Positions 18,229-26,938 are shown, numbered from the stretch's first letter. The stretch is 38,195 nucleotides of DNA from an uncultured Clostridia bacterium (GCA_946411835.1 CAMKFK010000012.1:1-38195); one strand, 5' to 3'. Program-made: numbers and translations. The notes: a model not told the origin generated them from the sequence alone.

Positions 18229-19073
18229 GCGAAAACGTGCTCCGACTGGAAAACGTCACCATGCAGTTCGGCGGCGTCGTCGCCGTGGACAATTTGAGCA
18301 TGGAGATCAACAGGGGCGAGATCGTCGCCCTGATCGGGCCCAACGGCGCGGGCAAGACCACCGCGTTCAACACCATCACCGGCGTCTATGAGCCGACGAA
18401 CGGACAGGTGACGTTCCTCGGCAGGCCCATCGTGCGCAACCACCCGCAGGGCAAGATGAAAAAGGCGTACAAGGGCGCGGAGGCGGAGAAATATGCCCAC
18501 GAGCCGGTGCTCAACCCCACGCCGGACAAGATCACGAAGCTCGGCATGGCGCGCACGTTCCAGAACATCCGCCTGTGGAAGACGCAGACCGTGTTCGACA
18601 ACGTGCTCATCGCCAAGCATATGCTGCGCACGGCGAACGTGTTCGCCGCCACCTTCCGCCTCAACCGCGCGGAGGAGGCGGAGCAGCGCCGCGAGGTCGC
18701 GGAGCTGCTGGACATCGTGGGGCTGTCCGACGTGCGGAACGAGCTGGCGACCAGCCTGCCCTACGGCAAGCAGCGCCGCCTCGAAATCGCCCGCGCGCTC
18801 GCGACGAAGCCGAAGCTGCTGATGCTCGACGAGCCGGCGGCGGGCATGAACCCGCAGGAGACGGACGAGCTGACCGCGTTCATCGCCCGCGTCCGCAGGG
18901 ACTTCGACATGACCATCCTGCTCATCGAGCACCACATGGATCTGGTCATGGACATCTCCGACCGCATCTACGTCATCGACTTCGGCAAGCTCATCGCCCA
19001 CGGCACGCCGGAGGAGATTCAGAACGACCGGCGCGTCATCGACGCCTATCTGGGGGTGGAAGAGGATGCTTAA
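18225..19073 (+). CDS. livG: branched-chain amino acid ABC transporter ATP-binding protein LivG
   Basis: MQFGGVVAVDNLSMEINRGEIVALIGPNGAGKTTAFNTITGVY; LMLDEPAAGMNPQET. Confidence 0.95.
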   Translation: MSENVLRLENVTMQFGGVVAVDNLSMEINRGEIVALIGPNGAGKTTAFNTITGVYEPTNGQVTFLGRPIVRNHPQGKMKKAYKGAEAEKYAHEPVLNPTPDKITKLGMARTFQNIRLWKTQTVFDNVLIAKHMLRTANVFAATFRLNRAEEAEQRREVAELLDIVGLSDVRNELATSLPYGKQRRLEIARALATKPKLLMLDEPAAGMNPQETDELTAFIARVRRDFDMTILLIEHHMDLVMDISDRIYVIDFGKLIAHGTPEEIQNDRRVIDAYLGVEEDA

Positions 19074-19779
19074 AATCGAAAACCTTCAGGTTGCCTACGG
19101 CGGTATTCAGGCGCTGCGCGGCATCAGCCTCGAGGTGCCGGACGGCAAGATCGTCACGCTCATCGGCGCGAACGGCGCGGGCAAGTCCACCACGCTGCGC
19201 ACGATTTCCGGACTCGTGAAGGCGAGCGGCGGCTCCATTACCTACGACGGCACGGAGCTGCTGGGCATGCCGATCAACAGGATATTGGAGGCGGGCATCG
19301 CGCAGGTGCCGGAGGGACGGCGCGTTTTCGCCAACCTGACCGTGCTGGAAAACCTCAAGGCAGGTGCGTACCTCCGCCGCGACAAGGACGGCATCCAGAA
19401 GGACGTCGAGTGGGTCTACGAGCTGTTCCCGCGCTTGCAGGAGCGCTCGTGGCAGCTCGCGGGCACGCTCTCCGGCGGTGAGCAGCAGATGCTGGCGGTC
19501 GGTCGCGGGCTGATGTCCCGCCCGAAGGTGCTGATGATGGACGAGCCGTCGCTCGGTCTCGCGCCGCTGGTGGTGCAGGGCATCTTCGACATCATCCGCG
19601 AGATCAACCGTCAGGGCGTGACCATCCTGCTCATCGAGCAGAACGCCAACATGGCGCTCAAAACCGCCGACCTCGCCTATGTGCTGGAAACCGGCACCAT
19701 CACCATGCAGGGCACCGGCGCGCAGCTGCTGGCGGACGAAAGCGTCAAGGAAGCGTATCTGGGGAAGAAGAGGAAATAA
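19066..19779 (+). CDS. livF: branched-chain amino acid ABC transporter ATP-binding protein LivF
   Basis: MLKIENLQVAYGGIQALRGISLEVPDGKIVTLIGANGAGKSTTLRTISGL; LSGGEQQMLAVGRGLMSRPKVLMMDEPSLGLAPLVV. Confidence 0.95.
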   Translation: MLKIENLQVAYGGIQALRGISLEVPDGKIVTLIGANGAGKSTTLRTISGLVKASGGSITYDGTELLGMPINRILEAGIAQVPEGRRVFANLTVLENLKAGAYLRRDKDGIQKDVEWVYELFPRLQERSWQLAGTLSGGEQQMLAVGRGLMSRPKVLMMDEPSLGLAPLVVQGIFDIIREINRQGVTILLIEQNANMALKTADLAYVLETGTITMQGTGAQLLADESVKEAYLGKKRK

Positions 19780-19808
19780 AAAGGGACTTTTACAAAGGAG
19801 GCATTTTC

Positions 19809-21125
19809 GTGACTCGCGGTTTTTCAAAGCAATTTCCAAAGGTAAAAAGAATGGCATTGAGCGTGCTTCTGGCGATGGCGCTGTGCGCGTCGCAGCTTTC
19901 GGTATCCGTTCGCGCTGCGTCCCTGATCGACTACGGCGACTGCGGCGCGGAGGGCTATGACCTGAGCTGGGTATTGCACAGCGACGGTGAGCTGGTGATT
20001 TCCGGAACGGGCAAGATGGCGCAGTGGGGGAATTTTAACGGAACGCCATGGTACAAGTATCGTTCCCTCGTCAAGTCTGTGACGATCCTTGACCGCGTGA
20101 CATGGATCGGACGCTGCGCGTTCAATAATTGCGACAATTTAAGCAGCGTGACGATTCCGAATAGTGTAACGGGCATCGGGGGCAGGGCGTTTACCGGCTG
20201 TATCAGCTTAAAAAGTCTAACGATTCCAAACAGCGTGACCAGCATCGGGGAGTTTGCGTTTTCTGGCTGCACCGGCTTGACAAGTATGACGATCCCGGAC
20301 AGCGTGACGCTTCTCGCGGGATGCGTGTTCGACGGCTGCTCCGGTCTCAAAAGCGTGACGATTCCGGGCAGCGTGAAGACGATCTGGGTAGGCACGTTCA
20401 ACGACTGCACCAGCCTGACAGATGTGACGATCATGGACGGCGTGACAGAGATTCTGCGCGGCGCGTTTGGCGGCTGCACCAGCTTGGAGAACTTTACGAT
20501 TCCTGACTGTGTGACGACGATCGGGCACAGCGCCTTCGGTCGATGCGCGGGGCTGAAAAACGTGACGATCCCGGACAGCGTGACGAGCATCGGTGACTAT
20601 GCGTTTTATGGTTGTTTAAGACTGAAGCAATTGACGATCCCAAACAGCGTGACAGAGATCGGGAGTCAAGCGTTCTATGATACCGCCGGTCTGACTGATA
20701 TCTACTTTGGCGGCAGCGAGGCGGAGTGGCTCGCGGCGGTCGGTACGAACGACATTTGCCTCGACGACTCAGTGATCGTCCACTACAGCGACGGCGGCGA
20801 GTACCGCATCGGCGCGCTGACCATCCGCGACAACGGCGGCACGGTTCTCCCGTCGATTCCGCAGGGTTCGTTCCTTGTTACCGTTCCAATCACCAAAACG
20901 ATGGAGGGCGGAAACGGTCTGATTATTCTTGCCACCTACACCGCGAGCGGACAGTATCACGGCATGGTGTATGTCGAAGCCGAGGATATCCCTGTGGGTG
21001 TGACAATCCGTATTACGCTTCCCGTGGATAACGCGGACGGAACAATCATGCAGTTGAAAGCCTTTCCTGTTTCCTCGTTTTCTGATCTAACGCCGCTTGG
21101 CGCTGCATCTGTTTTTTCAAAATAA
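19809..21125 (+). CDS. secreted BspA-like leucine-rich repeat (LRR_5) protein
   Basis: Signal peptide, then tandem ~23-aa units such as LKSLTIPNSVTSIGEFAFSGCTG; GTG start with aaaggag RBS. Confidence 0.88.
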   Translation: MTRGFSKQFPKVKRMALSVLLAMALCASQLSVSVRAASLIDYGDCGAEGYDLSWVLHSDGELVISGTGKMAQWGNFNGTPWYKYRSLVKSVTILDRVTWIGRCAFNNCDNLSSVTIPNSVTGIGGRAFTGCISLKSLTIPNSVTSIGEFAFSGCTGLTSMTIPDSVTLLAGCVFDGCSGLKSVTIPGSVKTIWVGTFNDCTSLTDVTIMDGVTEILRGAFGGCTSLENFTIPDCVTTIGHSAFGRCAGLKNVTIPDSVTSIGDYAFYGCLRLKQLTIPNSVTEIGSQAFYDTAGLTDIYFGGSEAEWLAAVGTNDICLDDSVIVHYSDGGEYRIGALTIRDNGGTVLPSIPQGSFLVTVPITKTMEGGNGLIILATYTASGQYHGMVYVEAEDIPVGVTIRITLPVDNADGTIMQLKAFPVSSFSDLTPLGAASVFSK

Positions 21126-21129
21126 TAAA

Positions 21130-21160
21130 AAGAAGCGCCGCGCGGCGCTTCTTTTTTTTC
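21130..21160. terminator. bidirectional intrinsic terminator
   Basis: AAGAAGCGCCGC/GCGGCGCTTCTT followed by a T-run, between the LRR gene and the proB-like gene. Confidence 0.85.
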
Positions 21161-21841
21161 TTATCCTCTCTTCGCCGTCATCACATCGACCACGCCGTCC
21201 AGCGCGTTGCTGGTCATCTCCTCGATCTTCCCCTCGTCCACGAGCTTGGCGAGCGCGGGGTCGATGGGCATTTGCGCCAGCAGCGGCAGACCGTGGCGGC
21301 GCGCGGCGTCGGCGGTGTACAGCCCGTCGATGTCGCTGAGGATCACCAGCAGGTCGGCGTGGATCAGCCGCGCCACGATGGCGGAGAGCGTGTCGTTCTC
21401 GCCGATGGTGGTGGTCACGCCGATCTCGTCGGTGCCGACGGCGTCGTTCTCGTTGATGATGGGCAGCGCGCCCAGCGCGAGCAGCCGTTCCAGCGTGTTG
21501 GAGATGTTCGTCCTGCGGTGGGGGTCGTTCACGTCGTCCGCGTTGAGCAGGATCTGGGCGACCGTGTGGTTGTGCTCGGAGAAGAGCTTGTCGTAGACGT
21601 ACATCAGCTCGCACTGGCCCACGGCGGCGGCCGCCTGCTTCGTGGGCATGTCGGCGGGACGGCACGGCAGGTTCAGCCTGCCCACGCCCATGCCGATGGC
21701 GCCGGAGGAGACCAGCGTGACCTCGTGCCCCGCGTTTTTCACATCGCTGAGCACCTTGCACAGCGCCTCCATTTGACGGATGTTCAGCCGTCCCGTGGTA
21801 TGCGTCAGCGTGGAGGTGCCCACCTTGATCGTTATGCGCAT
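21161..21841 (-). CDS. proB: glutamate 5-kinase-like amino acid kinase, with C-terminus apparently replaced by an Mrp C-terminal segment
   Basis: MRITIKVGTSTLTHTTGRLN...VSSGAIGMGVG...LLNADDVNDPHRRTNISNTLERLLALGALPIINENDAV...VILSDIDGLYTAD is ProB-like; the remaining DAARRHGLPLLAQMPIDPALAKLVDEGKIEE matches the Mrp C-terminus at 35096-35241. Confidence 0.85.
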   Translation of the reverse strand: MRITIKVGTSTLTHTTGRLNIRQMEALCKVLSDVKNAGHEVTLVSSGAIGMGVGRLNLPCRPADMPTKQAAAAVGQCELMYVYDKLFSEHNHTVAQILLNADDVNDPHRRTNISNTLERLLALGALPIINENDAVGTDEIGVTTTIGENDTLSAIVARLIHADLLVILSDIDGLYTADAARRHGLPLLAQMPIDPALAKLVDEGKIEEMTSNALDGVVDVMTAKRG

Positions 21842-21937
21842 ATCATTCACCGCCTTGTTGTATTTCATACGGATATTTGTATGACGTCGGATTGCCGACG
21901 ATTTGAGCGCCGTCCGGTTCGGGCGGCGCTTGATTTA

Positions 21938-22093
21938 TACTATTATCTGACTAAAAGAACGGAATCTCTCCGGCATTTTTTCCGCCATACTTCGTTGTCG
22001 TCCTTGATGGGCGCCAGCCCATCTGCGTCCTCCGCCTCGTCTGGCGAAAAAACTGCTCGGAGATTTTTCCGATATTCTAATCGGATAATAGTA
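21938..22093 (-). mobile_element. family-2 MITE-like element, copy 1 (156 bp)
   Basis: TIR TACTATTATC.../...GATAATAGTA, flanked by TTA (21935-21937 and 22094-22096); near-identical to the other two copies. Confidence 0.88.
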
Positions 22094-22357
22094 TTACTGT
22101 TCGGTTTTGCGCGGCGCCTCGCGCTCCATGATGTCGCGCATGATCCGGCGGATGCGTTCCGACGACGCCTCGTCGGAGACGATGAGCGCAAGACCGTAGC
22201 CCCCGGAGCCGGAGACGCCCGCCTCGGATGCGGGCGGCGGGGGCGCGGCCTGCCCGCCGGACGGCTCCCGCCGGGCGTTGCGCCACGCCTGAAACGCGGG
22301 AGAGTTCGGGATCACAGAGGGAGCGGGGCAGGGCGTCTCTTTTGTGGATGCAGACAT
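22094..22357 (-). CDS. small hypothetical protein
   Basis: 87 aa; RBS ggaaaggag before ATG; Pro/Ala/Gly-rich middle and GGYGLALIVSDEASSERIRRIMRDIMERE; TAA stop coincides with the MITE target duplication. Confidence 0.5.
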   Translation of the reverse strand: MSASTKETPCPAPSVIPNSPAFQAWRNARREPSGGQAAPPPPASEAGVSGSGGYGLALIVSDEASSERIRRIMRDIMEREAPRKTEQ

Positions 22358-22370
22358 AGGCGCTCCTTTC

Positions 22371-23228
22371 CTATTGCAGCTTCGTCAGGTATCGGTTGGT
22401 TTCCGGGAGAATGGCCAGCGTATCCGCCCATTCGGGAAAGTCGGACAGGATGCGCGCCGTACAGCGCAGACAGTATTCGATGCGGCGGGCGGGATCGGCT
22501 TCCAGCGCGCGCTTGTGTCCCCACAGGTGGGTGACGAGGGACTGCCCGTCCAGCGCGCCCTCCGGCAGCAGGACGTCCATCGCAGCGCCCTCCGCCGTCG
22601 CGCACAGCGGCAGGATGCGCTGCTCGGCGAAGCACATGGACACGGTGGGATTAAGGTCGCCGCGCAGGGCGCGCATAAACGTCAGCGCCGCGTCCACGTA
22701 GCGCGCCTGAAAACCGTCCTCCGGGAGGTAGAGGAACGCCGTGTTCGCGGCGGGAAGGGTGAAGTCCCACGCCTCCGGAAAGCGATAGCCGTCCGCCAGG
22801 ACAAACGCCGCGCGCGGGTCGGGATAGACCGCCGGGTTCAGCGCCTCCCAATGGGCGGCGACGACGGCGGAGCCCAGGCGACCGCCCAGCCCCTCCCAGA
22901 CGATCAGGTCGCTGTCGAGCATGACGCAGGGGGCCCGCTCGCCTTGCAGCGCCCAGAGCTTTCCCGCCGCCCAGAACAGCCGGGGATCGAGCCCGGGGTC
23001 CATGCCGTCGAGCCGCGTGTCGACGCCCGCGTCCCACAGCCGCTCCAGCCCGGCGCGGCGCAGGAACGCCGCGCCCGCCGTGTCCGTGACCATGGCGATC
23101 TTCCCGTTTTTCTCCCGCCATTTCAACGCGGAGAGCATCATCGTCAGCAGCTCGTAATCCGTGAGGACGAGCCTGCCGCCGTGCCGCGCGCGGTTGGGCG
23201 CGGACCAGAAAGAATGAAAAGCTCTCAT
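22371..23228 (-). CDS. hypothetical protein, possibly glycosyltransferase-like
   Basis: MRAFHSFWSAPNRARHGG...CVMLDSDLIVWEGL (DxD-like)...NTAFLYLPEDGF...THLWGHKRALEADP. Confidence 0.65.
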   Translation of the reverse strand: MRAFHSFWSAPNRARHGGRLVLTDYELLTMMLSALKWREKNGKIAMVTDTAGAAFLRRAGLERLWDAGVDTRLDGMDPGLDPRLFWAAGKLWALQGERAPCVMLDSDLIVWEGLGGRLGSAVVAAHWEALNPAVYPDPRAAFVLADGYRFPEAWDFTLPAANTAFLYLPEDGFQARYVDAALTFMRALRGDLNPTVSMCFAEQRILPLCATAEGAAMDVLLPEGALDGQSLVTHLWGHKRALEADPARRIEYCLRCTARILSDFPEWADTLAILPETNRYLTKLQ

Positions 23229-23380
23229 AGTATTACGCATTATATAATAGTGTATAAAAATCTGTCAAGAAAAACGTTGCCTGAAAATCCCTTTTTTCGG
23301 TCTGTGCCTACTTGCATCGGCGGCGATTTTCCGTTACAATATCCCTGTTGTCAATTGATGCGGGAAAGGGGGTTGACGCC

Positions 23381-24091
23381 GTGATTGTCATGGATCTGGA
23401 ATGGAACCGCAGCTATGACAAAAAGAAACTGGACGAGATTCTGCAAATCGGCGCGGTGCGCGTGGCGGAGCCGGGCGGGGTCATCCTCTCCACCTTCAGC
23501 GTCTTCATCAAGCCGCGCGTGCACAAGCGCTTCGATCCCGGCGCGCGAAAGCTGCCGGACCTGCAAAGCGCCATCCATTGCGACACCAAATTTGCCGATG
23601 CGTGGGCGGCGTTTACCGACTGGTGCGGCGACGAGCGGTCGTTCGCGTTCTGGGGGCCCGACGACTTCGGCGTCATCAAGCAGAACTGCGCCTACTGGGG
23701 CGTCGATCCCATCGAGCCGGAGCGGGTCTATAACTTCCAGCGCGCCTTTGCCCACGCGCTCGGAATGCCCATGGCGACGCTCGCGCTCTGGCGCGTGGCG
23801 GACTACCTGAACATTCCGGACGTCTTTGACTTCCACAACGCGCTCTACGACGCGATGTACACCGCGCTCATCGGCGCGTACCTGCGGCGGGAGGACCTGG
23901 ACTTTGATCCGCCCAAGAAGTCCAAGCGCCCGCGCCGCCGTCACGCCGCCCCGGTCAAGACCGTCGCCGTCAAGACCGCCGCCCCAGTCAAGGACGCCCC
24001 GGTTAAGACCGCCGACGCGAAAAAGCCCGTGCGCCGCCGCAGGAGGCGCAGGAAGAAACCGCCCGCCGAAGCGCCGGCGGAAACGGAATGA
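23381..24091 (+). CDS. DEDD-type 3'-5' exonuclease with a basic Lys/Arg/Pro/Ala-rich C-terminal tail
   Basis: VIVMDLEWNRSY (ExoI DxE), ExoII-like FWGPDDFGVIKQNC, ExoIII-like HNALYDAMYTA; tail PVKTVAVKTAAPVKDAPVKTADAKKPVRRRRRRRKKPP. GTG start. Confidence 0.8.
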   Translation: MIVMDLEWNRSYDKKKLDEILQIGAVRVAEPGGVILSTFSVFIKPRVHKRFDPGARKLPDLQSAIHCDTKFADAWAAFTDWCGDERSFAFWGPDDFGVIKQNCAYWGVDPIEPERVYNFQRAFAHALGMPMATLALWRVADYLNIPDVFDFHNALYDAMYTALIGAYLRREDLDFDPPKKSKRPRRRHAAPVKTVAVKTAAPVKDAPVKTADAKKPVRRRRRRRKKPPAEAPAETE

Positions 24092-24120
24092 CCGCTGAGG
24101 GCACGAGCCCTCGGCGGTCA
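24089..24120. terminator. shared stem-loop whose outer ends are the stop codons of two convergent genes
   Basis: TGACCGCTGAGGG-CACGAG-CCCTCGGCGGTCA, 13-bp stem with one G-T pair. Confidence 0.6.
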
Positions 24121-25059
24121 ATGCATTTTGGGGCGCAGCGTCGCGTCCGGCGAGCTGCCGACGGGGGCAAAGAAGCTGACCTTCTTGTCCGCGAGGCGCA
24201 GCGTCACATCGTCGGAGACAAAGCACTCCCCGTCGAGACAGGTGACGACGTCGCGCTTTTCCGAGCGGATGCGGACCACGGACGCAGTGGAGCAGGAGGC
24301 AAAACGCGGGAACTTGTCGTACTCGCCGCGACCGTAGGGGCCGACGAACTGCAAAAAGCGCGCGCGGGAGACTTTTTTCACGACCAGCGTGTTGAGCACG
24401 CCGTCGGTCATGCTCGCCTCGGCGACGGGCATGAAGCCGCCGCCGTAGTAGCGCCCGTTGCACACGGCGACCACGGCGAACTCCGTTGCGTCCAGCTCCC
24501 GCCCGTCGAGGCTGACCGTCCAGCGGCTGCCGATGCCCTTGAACAGGAAGTTGACGATCAGCGAGGCGACATAGCTCGCCTTGCCGTCCAGCAGCGGCAC
24601 GACGGAATACTTGTGCACGTCGCGGGCGATGCGGGCGTCCACGCCGCTGCACGCGATGGTCAGGCACAGCCGCCCGTTGCAGTCGATCAGGTCGAGCGGG
24701 CGCGCCGGGGCGTTCCAGAGGTTTTCGGGGTCGCGGAACTTCTCCGCGTCCGCGCCGAAGTTTTTCAGCAGGTCGTTCCCCGTCCCGATCGGCACGACGG
24801 TCATCGCCGCGTTGGCGAAGCCCGCGACGCCGTTTGCGACCTCGCCCGCGGTGCCGTCGCCCCCGCAGGCGTAGAACCGCAGGCCGCCGCCCGCCGCCGC
24901 GAGACCTCGCGTGAGCGCCGTGGCATGGCCGGGCGACCTGGTGAGCATGCACGCCACGTCGACGCCGTGGTTCTGCCGCAGCGCGTCCGCCAGCTGATAG
25001 ACGCGCTGACGTCCGTTCCCCTTGCCGGCGGCGGGGTTGATGATGAAGATGTGCTTCAT
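24118..25059 (-). CDS. diacylglycerol/lipid kinase family protein (YegS/BmrU-like)
   Basis: MKHIFIINPAAGKGNG...CGGDGTAGEVANGV...VPIGTGNDLLKNF. Confidence 0.92.
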   Translation of the reverse strand: MKHIFIINPAAGKGNGRQRVYQLADALRQNHGVDVACMLTRSPGHATALTRGLAAAGGGLRFYACGGDGTAGEVANGVAGFANAAMTVVPIGTGNDLLKNFGADAEKFRDPENLWNAPARPLDLIDCNGRLCLTIACSGVDARIARDVHKYSVVPLLDGKASYVASLIVNFLFKGIGSRWTVSLDGRELDATEFAVVAVCNGRYYGGGFMPVAEASMTDGVLNTLVVKKVSRARFLQFVGPYGRGEYDKFPRFASCSTASVVRIRSEKRDVVTCLDGECFVSDDVTLRLADKKVSFFAPVGSSPDATLRPKMH

Positions 25060-25102
25060 AACGCCCTCCGAGTTGATGCCGATACGCGATCAGGATGAAT
25101 AA

Positions 25103-25258
25103 TACTATTATCTGATTAAAATATCGGAAAAATCTCCGAGCAGTTTTTTCGCCAGACGAGGAGGAGGACGCAGATGGGCTGGCGCCCATCAAGGACGACA
25201 ACGAAGTATGGCGGAAAAAATGCCGGAGAGATTCCGTTCTTTTAGTCAGATAATAGTA
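25103..25258 (+). mobile_element. family-2 MITE-like element, copy 2 (156 bp)
   Basis: Same TIRs; flanked by TAA (25100-25102 and 25259-25261). Confidence 0.88.
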
Positions 25259-25265
25259 TAAAACA

Positions 25266-26384
25266 TCACGTTTTGCCGTAGAAATAGAGGTCGCACTTAA
25301 TCATGCCGTTGTAGAGCTTGCGCTTTTTCACCGCCGGACGCCCAAAGCAGCGCTCGAACTCCGTGTGGGAGGACAGCACCGCGACGTGCCACGAGTCCGG
25401 CAGCTTGTCCATCGAGCGCCCGAACGCGCGGTAGAGCGCCTCCGCCTCCCTGCGCTCCAGCAGGCGCTCGCCGTAGGGCGGGTTCGTCACGACCCGCCCG
25501 TACAGCCCGCCCCAGTGGAAGCGCGTCGCGTCCGCCACCTCGAAGGACACGGTATCGTCCACCTCGGCGAGCGCGGCGTTGTGGCGCGCGACGTCAATGG
25601 CGGCGGGGTCGACGTCGCCGCCCCAAATCTCGTAGCGTTTGCCGGAGAACTCCCGGTCCATCGCCTCGTCCGCCGCGTCCAGCCAGACCCGCCGGTCAAG
25701 CTGGGCCCACGACTGCGCGGCGAAGCTGCGGTTCAGCCCCGGCGCGCGGTTTTTGGCAATCAGCGCCGCCTCGATGGCGATGGTGCCGGAGCCGCAAAAC
25801 GGGTCGCAGAAGGGGTCGCGCCCCCGGTACCTGGACAGCAGCACCATCGCGGCGGCAAGCGTCTCACGCAGCGGCGCGGCGACGCCGACGGCGCGGTAGC
25901 CGCGTTTGTACAGCCCCTCGCCGGAGGTGTCCAGCCCGACCGTCACCTCGTCCTTCATGATCGAGAAGCGGACCTGGCGGCGCCTGCCGGTCTCGGGCAG
26001 GGTCTCCAGACCGTATTTCGCGCCGAGGCGGGAGACGATTGCCTTCTTGACGATGCTCTGGCAGGCGGGCACGGAGTGCAGCGTCGAGCTGATCGAGTAG
26101 CCCGTGACGGGGAACTCGTCCTCGCGGGCAATCCAATCCTCCCACGCGACGGCGCGGACGCCCTGAAACAGCGCCTCAAAGTCTGCGGCGCGGAAGGTGT
26201 TCAGCACCAGCAGCACCCGCGCGCCGCAGCGCAGGTTGATGTTCAGCCGCGCGACGTCCGCCTCCGTGCCCCGGCAGAGTACGCGCCCGTTCTCCACGCG
26301 CACGTCGGCAAGGCCGAGCCTTTTCACTTCGTCGCCCACCAATTTTTCAAGTCCCAGCAGGCAGGGAATGGCAAAATCCAGCAT
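25266..26384 (-). CDS. THUMP-domain class I SAM-dependent RNA methyltransferase (RlmL/YpsC-like)
   Basis: PCLLGLEKLVGDEVKRLG...YKRGYR...LRETLAAAMVLLSRY...FCDPFCGSGTIAIEAALIA...VVTNPPYGERL. Confidence 0.9.
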   Translation of the reverse strand: MLDFAIPCLLGLEKLVGDEVKRLGLADVRVENGRVLCRGTEADVARLNINLRCGARVLLVLNTFRAADFEALFQGVRAVAWEDWIAREDEFPVTGYSISSTLHSVPACQSIVKKAIVSRLGAKYGLETLPETGRRRQVRFSIMKDEVTVGLDTSGEGLYKRGYRAVGVAAPLRETLAAAMVLLSRYRGRDPFCDPFCGSGTIAIEAALIAKNRAPGLNRSFAAQSWAQLDRRVWLDAADEAMDREFSGKRYEIWGGDVDPAAIDVARHNAALAEVDDTVSFEVADATRFHWGGLYGRVVTNPPYGERLLERREAEALYRAFGRSMDKLPDSWHVAVLSSHTEFERCFGRPAVKKRKLYNGMIKCDLYFYGKT

Positions 26385-26494
26385 AGTACGCTCCCATTCA
26401 TGTTTGCTTCCTATAGTATAGCGAAAAATTCACAGAAACGCTATAGTTTTTTCCGGCGAATCGTGATAGAATGTAGAAGAAAGGAGGCGGTCGG

Positions 26495-26935
26495 ATGAAT
26501 TTGATGGTGATTGTATGGATCGCCGCCGCCGTGGTCTTCGGCGTCGCCGAGGCGGCGACGGCGGGATTGGTGTCGATCTGGTTCGTGGGCGGCGCGGTCG
26601 CGGCGCTCGTCGCCGTGTTCTGCGGCGCGCCGCTGTGGGCGCAGCTCGCGCTGTTTTTCGCGGCGTCGGTGCTTCTGCTCGTCGCCACGCGCCCGCTGGC
26701 GCGGCGCATCCGCGAGCGCGCGGTGCCGACGAATCTGGATCAGGTGCTGCACCGCACGGCCCGCGTGACCGAGACCGTGGACAACGAGCGTTCCACCGGC
26801 GCGGTCTACATCGACGGCAAGACCTGGACCGCCCGCAGCGCGGACGGTTCCGTGCTCGCCAGGGACAGCATGGTCGAGATCGAACGCATGGAGGGCGTGA
26901 AGCTCTTCGTGCGAGCGATAGAAAAGGAGGATTGA
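26495..26935 (+). CDS. NfeD family protein
   Basis: Two TM helices plus C-terminal OB-fold-like VPTNLDQVLHRTARVTETVDNERSTGAVYIDGKTWTARS; precedes the SPFH gene. Confidence 0.85.
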   Translation: MNLMVIVWIAAAVVFGVAEAATAGLVSIWFVGGAVAALVAVFCGAPLWAQLALFFAASVLLLVATRPLARRIRERAVPTNLDQVLHRTARVTETVDNERSTGAVYIDGKTWTARSADGSVLARDSMVEIERMEGVKLFVRAIEKED

Positions 26936-26938
26936 GCA

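Noticed and set aside
23351-25201. 616-aa minus ORF opposite the exonuclease and extending through MITE copy 2
   Set aside because: Overlaps well-supported genes in other frames; its N-terminus is MITE sequence.
26417-26446. Inverted TATAGCG...CGCTATA upstream of nfeD
   Set aside because: Only 7 bp with a long loop in AT-rich promoter DNA; too weak to call.
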